Below the pieces are notes generated by a model. It made no database searches. It saw only the letters and a list, made by a program, of their open reading frames with translations, and was not told where the DNA came from. The position numbers and the translations under genes are program-made. A stretch of 64,000 nucleotides of DNA. Source: an uncultured Roseovarius sp. Its GTDB lineage: Bacteria > Pseudomonadota > Alphaproteobacteria > Rhodobacterales > Rhodobacteraceae. Positions 60,397 through 64,000 of this stretch are shown piece after piece (position 1 is the first letter of the stretch; each line of letters opens with the position of its first letter). The stretch is taken from NCBI GenBank assembly GCA_947503145.1, contig CANNCP010000005.1:211791-275790 (forward strand). The letters are read 5' to 3'.

Positions 60397-61365
60397 TCAC
60401 TTGCCCAGCATCCACTGGCCGTCCGGAAAGAACGCATGGAACGCGAAGGCAAAGGGAATGTCATGCGCAACATCTCGTCCGCCCACATCCTGCACGCGGA
60501 GGTTGCCCACTTCGCGCCCCGCGCCGATGTCGCGGCTGTCCAGCGCAGAGGCCTGGCCCTTGATCCATGTGATCGTCACCCCGGCCTCGGTCACGCGTCC
60601 GATGCGGCGCAGTCGGTCCAGCGGCCAGGCGCGGTTGCCGACGCGCAGCACGCGGGCCAGTGGATCGACCCCATGTGGCGGGTTTTCCCCGCTATAGAGG
60701 AAGGGCCGGATCGAACTGTCATAGCTGACATAAGGGTTCTGCCCGTAGTTGCGGCGCCAGTCGGGTTCTTGCATTACCAGCCCATCGGGGTGTGCGCTGT
60801 GGAACATGTCCCAGCTTTCCATCCAGCTGACCAGCTGGGTCAACTTGGCACCTGCGTGCCGCCCGACGATGCCCTTTCCCACGACCTGCTGCCACCAGCT
60901 CTCAGTTTGCCGATCATACATTACCATGTCAGAATTGCGCAGAAGCCCCGAGACGCCAAAAGTCAGGGTCTGTCCCGCAACCCGGCGGTCAAAAATCATG
61001 CCGGAATTGCACAACGGGCAGAAGGTGACGGCGATCGGCATACCCGCCACCTTGTCATTCACGATCTCGTGCCACATCAGATAGCGAATCGGATAGGCGC
61101 GGGCGGCCTGTCCCTCGGGTGCATAGGTCAGCACGGGTTCGCGCGGATCCAGCCGGGTTTCCTTTGCCGCCGGCATAAATTCGGGATCGGACAGCGCCGG
61201 GATCCCATCCTTTGGCGGTCCGCCCGACATCACGTCGTCCAGATCAATCAGGCTGCGGGTGAAATCGGTCTGCGGCCATTCGGCGGAAAATCGGCTGGCA
61301 TCTGCCGTGGCGGGGCCGGCAAACAGGGCCAGGGCAATCGCCCCAATAGCAAATGAGCGTATCAT
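60397..61365 (-). CDS. DUF3179 domain-containing exported protein
   Basis: A 322-residue protein with signal peptide [20 protein letters not shown]. The DUF3179 hallmarks are visible: [17 protein letters not shown] with a conserved Cys pair, [20 protein letters not shown] and SWWQQ. The function of the domain is unknown. The ATG overlaps the DoxX stop (ATGA), so it is part of the bufferin-type operon. The cysteine pair may bind metal or act in redox. Confidence 0.85.
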   Translation of the reverse strand: MIRSFAIGAIALALFAGPATADASRFSAEWPQTDFTRSLIDLDDVMSGGPPKDGIPALSDPEFMPAAKETRLDPREPVLTYAPEGQAARAYPIRYLMWHEIVNDKVAGMPIAVTFCPLCNSGMIFDRRVAGQTLTFGVSGLLRNSDMVMYDRQTESWWQQVVGKGIVGRHAGAKLTQLVSWMESWDMFHSAHPDGLVMQEPDWRRNYGQNPYVSYDSSIRPFLYSGENPPHGVDPLARVLRVGNRAWPLDRLRRIGRVTEAGVTITWIKGQASALDSRDIGAGREVGNLRVQDVGGRDVAHDIPFAFAFHAFFPDGQWMLGK

Positions 61366-61832
61366 TCGGCTGGCTCCAGTCCGACGGGACGGCGCACCGG
61401 CGGGCCGTCCAACCCGAGCACCCTGTCCAGTGACAGCCGCCCCGGCCCGAAGGCGATCAAAGCTAGAAGGGCGGCAGCCCAGAGGCCATGGGTTATCCAG
61501 GCGTCGGGATAGACAAAAATCTCGATCACCGCCGTCATTCCCAGAAGACCAAGTGCCGCGAAACGGGTGAAGAGGCCCAGTATCAGCAGGATCGGCAGCA
61601 CATGTTCGGCGGTGGTTCCCAGAACAGCCGCCAAATTGGACGGGATAATGGGCAGGGCGTATTCATGTTCGAACAGGAACCAGGTGGAGTCCTTGATGCT
61701 GAACAGGCCGTCCACCTTGGTGCGGCCCGATTGGAAGAACACCATCGCGGGAAAGATGCGCAAGGCCAGTGTCACGACGTCATGCGGGATCTGGTCAAAC
61801 AGGCAGTTGATGCGGCGGATGAGGGCGGTCAT
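61362..61832 (-). CDS. bufD: DoxX-family protein of the bufferin operon
   Basis: A 156-residue membrane protein with four helices and the DoxX features [20 protein letters not shown] and [20 protein letters not shown]. In bufferin operons a DoxX protein follows BufC and is called BufD. The start overlaps the bufC stop. It is thought to support the redox chemistry or export of the modified peptide, but its function is unproven. Confidence 0.82.
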   Translation of the reverse strand: MTALIRRINCLFDQIPHDVVTLALRIFPAMVFFQSGRTKVDGLFSIKDSTWFLFEHEYALPIIPSNLAAVLGTTAEHVLPILLILGLFTRFAALGLLGMTAVIEIFVYPDAWITHGLWAAALLALIAFGPGRLSLDRVLGLDGPPVRRPVGLEPAE

Positions 61833-62593
61833 GGTGCCTCCTTTGGCAAGGTGATGGCACCGGCCTGCATCAGGCGGACCAGAATGGGTTGCGGGTCATG
61901 GCCCGCTTCGGCGAAGGCGGCGAGTTTTGTGGCGATCAAAAGGGTTTGACCGTCCTGCAATGCGGCAATCAGGGCGGCATCTCCGGCCCCGATCGCCATG
62001 ACCGGCACCTGATATTCCCTGTCACGCAGGATCAGGGCGATCTCGGCCTTCGTGGACGTCGGGCCTTGCCCATTCGTGCCCGCCTGGTTTGCGGCCCAGA
62101 TGCTGACGGCGGGATACGACAGACGCAGGATCTGAACCGATGGATGCAGACCAAGCTGTGCGTTTTCGGGGTCGGCCGCCGCCACTATCAGGAGGTCGCG
62201 CGCAATTGGGTTGGCATCAGGGGCGTGGTAAGCTCGACCGCGTGCCAGCTCGATGCGGGCCACATCGGCCATGTAAGGGTAGTCGCCCAATGGCGGAAAA
62301 CCTGCCAGAAAGTCGGGAAACGTATCGCCCCATTCCGACAGGACCGGCGATTTTGGGCGGTTTTCATTCAGGTAGAGTCGGCCCATGGCGGCAAAGAAAT
62401 CGGGGCCGACAAGCCGCTCAATCACCGGGAAGCGTTTCTTCAGCGCATCGGTGAGACTGACCGCGACGTTATTGCGATAGACCGCAAAGCGGCGTTCGGC
62501 CTCTTGCGGTATTCGGGCGGTTAGGCCGGCGGGCAGATCGCCACCCGTCAGACCGGTCGCGAAGGCCGAAACCAGATCAGGATACGCGCTCAC
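61829..62593 (-). CDS. bufC: BufC/HvfC-type partner of the MNIO enzyme
   Basis: A 254-residue protein. The N-terminal domain ([40 protein letters not shown]) is the DUF2063 'putative DNA-binding' fold now known to bring precursors to MNIO enzymes. It starts with GTG at 62593, 17 bases within the MNIO gene. The C-terminal part is likely the peptide-binding module. No sign of decay. Confidence 0.88.
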   Translation of the reverse strand: MSAYPDLVSAFATGLTGGDLPAGLTARIPQEAERRFAVYRNNVAVSLTDALKKRFPVIERLVGPDFFAAMGRLYLNENRPKSPVLSEWGDTFPDFLAGFPPLGDYPYMADVARIELARGRAYHAPDANPIARDLLIVAAADPENAQLGLHPSVQILRLSYPAVSIWAANQAGTNGQGPTSTKAEIALILRDREYQVPVMAIGAGDAALIAALQDGQTLLIATKLAAFAEAGHDPQPILVRLMQAGAITLPKEAP

Positions 62594-63428
62594 GGGCTAC
62601 CTCCTTCAGCCGGTTCAGGACGGTCTGTGCGCGCGTGGCCTCGGCCATCAGGACCGACCATTCCGGCACGTCATTGTCCCACTCGATCAGCGTGGGCAGC
62701 GGCCCGGTCTGGCCCAGCAGTGCGACATAGAGCGCCCAGACCGGATCCGCGACCGGGCTGGCATGTGCGTCGATCAGCAGCGGACCGGAGGGCAGATCTT
62801 CCTCGTTATGCCCGCCAAGGTGCAGCTCGCCCACCGCCGCCAGCGGGAAATCGGCCAGATAAGCGAGTGCGTCGGTCCGATGATTGGTGGCCGAGACGAA
62901 GACGTTGTTCACATCCAACAAAAGCCCGCAGCCGGTGCGCCGCACCACCTCGGAGAGAAACTCGGTCTCGGGCATCGTCGACTGCTCGAAGAGCACATAG
63001 GTCGACGGGTTTTCCAGCAACATCTGCCGCCCCAGAACCTCCTGCACCTGCGTTACATGGCGGCAGACCTGCGCCAGGGTCTCCTCGCTGTAGGGCAGTG
63101 GCAGAAGGTCGTTGAGGTATTCGCCGCCGTGGCTGGACCAGGCCAGATGTTCGGAAAAGCTGTCGGGCTCGTACCGGTCGCACAACGCCTTCAGTCGCGC
63201 CAGATGATCGGTGCTCAACGCATCCGCGCCGCCGATGGACAGGCCCACTCCGTGCAATGACAGGGCATAGTCCGCGCGCAATTGCGACAGCTGGGCATGC
63301 GGCAGGCCGCCTGCGCCCATGTAATTCTCCGCGTGGACCTCGAAAAAGCCCAGGTCGGGCGGCGCGGCGCGGATTGCCTCGAAGTGCTGAGGCTTGAAAC
63401 CGACACCGGTAGCTGGTGGCAGGGGCAT
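62577..63428 (-). CDS. bufB: MNIO (DUF692) enzyme BufB
   Basis: A 283-residue TIM-barrel enzyme of the multinuclear non-heme iron oxidative family. It modifies cysteines of the precursor peptide. Start at 63428 ([20 protein letters not shown]) is set by the conserved GVGFKPQH. Metal-ligand segments visible include [33 protein letters not shown] and [10 protein letters not shown] strong hairpin separates it from the precursor gene. In characterised bufferins the products are Cys-derived heterocycles that bind copper. Confidence 0.93.
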   Translation of the reverse strand: MPLPPATGVGFKPQHFEAIRAAPPDLGFFEVHAENYMGAGGLPHAQLSQLRADYALSLHGVGLSIGGADALSTDHLARLKALCDRYEPDSFSEHLAWSSHGGEYLNDLLPLPYSEETLAQVCRHVTQVQEVLGRQMLLENPSTYVLFEQSTMPETEFLSEVVRRTGCGLLLDVNNVFVSATNHRTDALAYLADFPLAAVGELHLGGHNEEDLPSGPLLIDAHASPVADPVWALYVALLGQTGPLPTLIEWDNDVPEWSVLMAEATRAQTVLNRLKEVARERVS

Positions 63429-63453
63429 GGCGCTATCCTTTGACAGAGGAACC

Positions 63454-63478
63454 GGGCGGAGGGCTGCACCCTCCGCCC
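63454..63478 (-). terminator. Hairpin between bufferin precursor and MNIO gene
   Basis: GGGCGGAGGG (63454-63463) and CCCTCCGCCC (63469-63478) form a perfect ten-bp stem with loop CTGCA. Its place right after the precursor stop suggests partial termination or RNA stabilisation that keeps precursor expression above enzyme expression. Confidence 0.75.
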
Positions 63479-63487
63479 AACAGGTCA

Positions 63488-63793
63488 TTAAGCGGGAACG
63501 TCGCGATCCAATGCTTCGAGAGAGCCGGCGCGCTCGGCGCCATCGGCGGCTGCGGGCACTTCTATCTCGGCGCAGGTGCCTGCCGGGACCATCGACCATG
63601 CGTTACCCTGATAGTCGACTTTCGACGTGCCGGCACAGGTGGTGCCCGGTCCGGCGGCGCAATCGTTCTCGCCTGCCAGCGCCACGCCAAAGCACTTCTC
63701 CATCTCCTGTGCATGCGCGGGCGCAACGGCCATCGTGGATAGTGCGCAGGCCAGTGTTGCGCCAAGCGTGAGGGTCGGTTTCATCATCGTCAT
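63488..63793 (-). CDS. bufA1: Bufferin-type RiPP precursor (DUF2282)
   Basis: A 101-residue exported precursor. The signal peptide ends near APAHAQE. The mature part has four cysteines, Cys34 (EKCFGVAL), Cys45 (GENDC), Cys53 (TTCAGTS) and Cys74 (AGTCAE), in the conserved BufA1 pattern. GGAG lies eight bases before the ATG at 63793. With bufB and bufC downstream it should become a copper-binding peptide. The N-terminal signal acts as leader, an unusual feature of this RiPP class. Confidence 0.9.
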   Translation of the reverse strand: MTMMKPTLTLGATLACALSTMAVAPAHAQEMEKCFGVALAGENDCAAGPGTTCAGTSKVDYQGNAWSMVPAGTCAEIEVPAAADGAERAGSLEALDRDVPA

Positions 63794-63923
63794 GTCATAA
63801 CTCCATTTTGAACCAGCGAAGCCCGTTTCTTGGGTCCGCACTAGTCAGTGCGCCGGCAGGGCGGAATTGTTACACTATTCACGAAAGCGTGCTCGGATGC
63901 CGGCCCCTTGTCACCACGCCCAA

Positions 63924-64000
63924 TGACCTGCCCCCCGCGAGATCCCTCACTTTAATGTAGAGTTTGCTCAACCACGAAGGAGCAAACTGATGCGAAAGAG
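63924..64000 (+). mobile_element. Left end of an IS3-family element (truncated by the window)
   Basis: TGACCTGCCCCC at 63924 is the type of end seen in IS3-family elements. AGTTTGCT (63961-63968) and AGCAAACT (63981-63988) form an inverted repeat around an AAGGAG. An ATG at 63990 begins MRK, as do many orfA products (MRKSRF-like). The rest is beyond the window. Confidence 0.65.

Overview
The window reads as chromosomal DNA of a marine-type alphaproteobacterium, most likely a roseobacter-like member of the Rhodobacteraceae. The evidence is the GC-rich codon use, EttA, NadD and PBP4-type proteins of alphaproteobacterial type, an alphaproteobacterial curli locus with csgH, a bufferin operon, and many decayed insertion sequences. 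No database search was possible, so the taxon is an inference.

Layout. 0.1-7 kb is ordinary core genome: a Crp/Fnr regulator, EttA, a PAS-GGDEF-EAL protein, NadD and a PBP4-like DD-peptidase. At 7.12 kb a tRNA-Cys gene is the attachment site of a 7.5 kb AT-rich integrated element (7174-14661). A 22-bp direct repeat of the tRNA 3' end bounds it. It carries a tyrosine integrase, a serine recombinase, an SF2-type helicase and several unknown small proteins, and resembles a phage satellite or cryptic integrative element.

15.7-24.3 kb is a lasso-peptide-like RiPP cluster, the most unusual part of the window. It has a 34-residue precursor, a PqqD-type recognition protein, a B2 leader protease, an HprK-like kinase and an asparagine-synthetase-type cyclase. 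Added to these are an acyl carrier protein, an AMP-forming ligase, a GNAT acyltransferase, a nucleotidyltransferase and a Mur-ligase-like enzyme. The predicted core has no Asp or Glu, so the classical lasso isopeptide ring cannot form. Two IS3-type ends in the same orientation bracket the cluster.

24.5-34 kb is a curli (functional amyloid) locus. Leftward are three very long curlin-repeat proteins; rightward are csgF, csgG, a CsgB-like and a CsgA-like curlin, csgH, and an inhibitor/SH3 protein. 34-42.7 kb holds a decayed modC, a DUF2955/HlyD efflux pair, a beta-lactamase-META fusion, an SDR, an HdeD-like protein and an alpha/beta-hydrolase. 42.7-47.2 kb is a decaying zone: an IS481 scrap, a broken MFS transporter, a frameshifted IS256-type element, an ECF sigma/anti-sigma pair and a broken membrane protein.

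48.9-57.7 kb is a ynjBCD-like ABC transporter with a CDP-alcohol phosphatidyltransferase and a TVP38-type membrane protein. Its binding-protein gene is split by a 3242-bp transposon with exact 19-bp inverted ends and an 8-bp target duplication. The transposon carries a HigB-like toxin, an HTH-ImmA/IrrE antitoxin and two more genes. 58-59.8 kb has two AhpD-like proteins and a TetR regulator. 59.8-63.8 kb is a bufferin operon (precursor, MNIO enzyme, partner protein, DoxX) followed by DUF3179 and a second DoxX gene. The window ends inside the left end of another IS3-family element.
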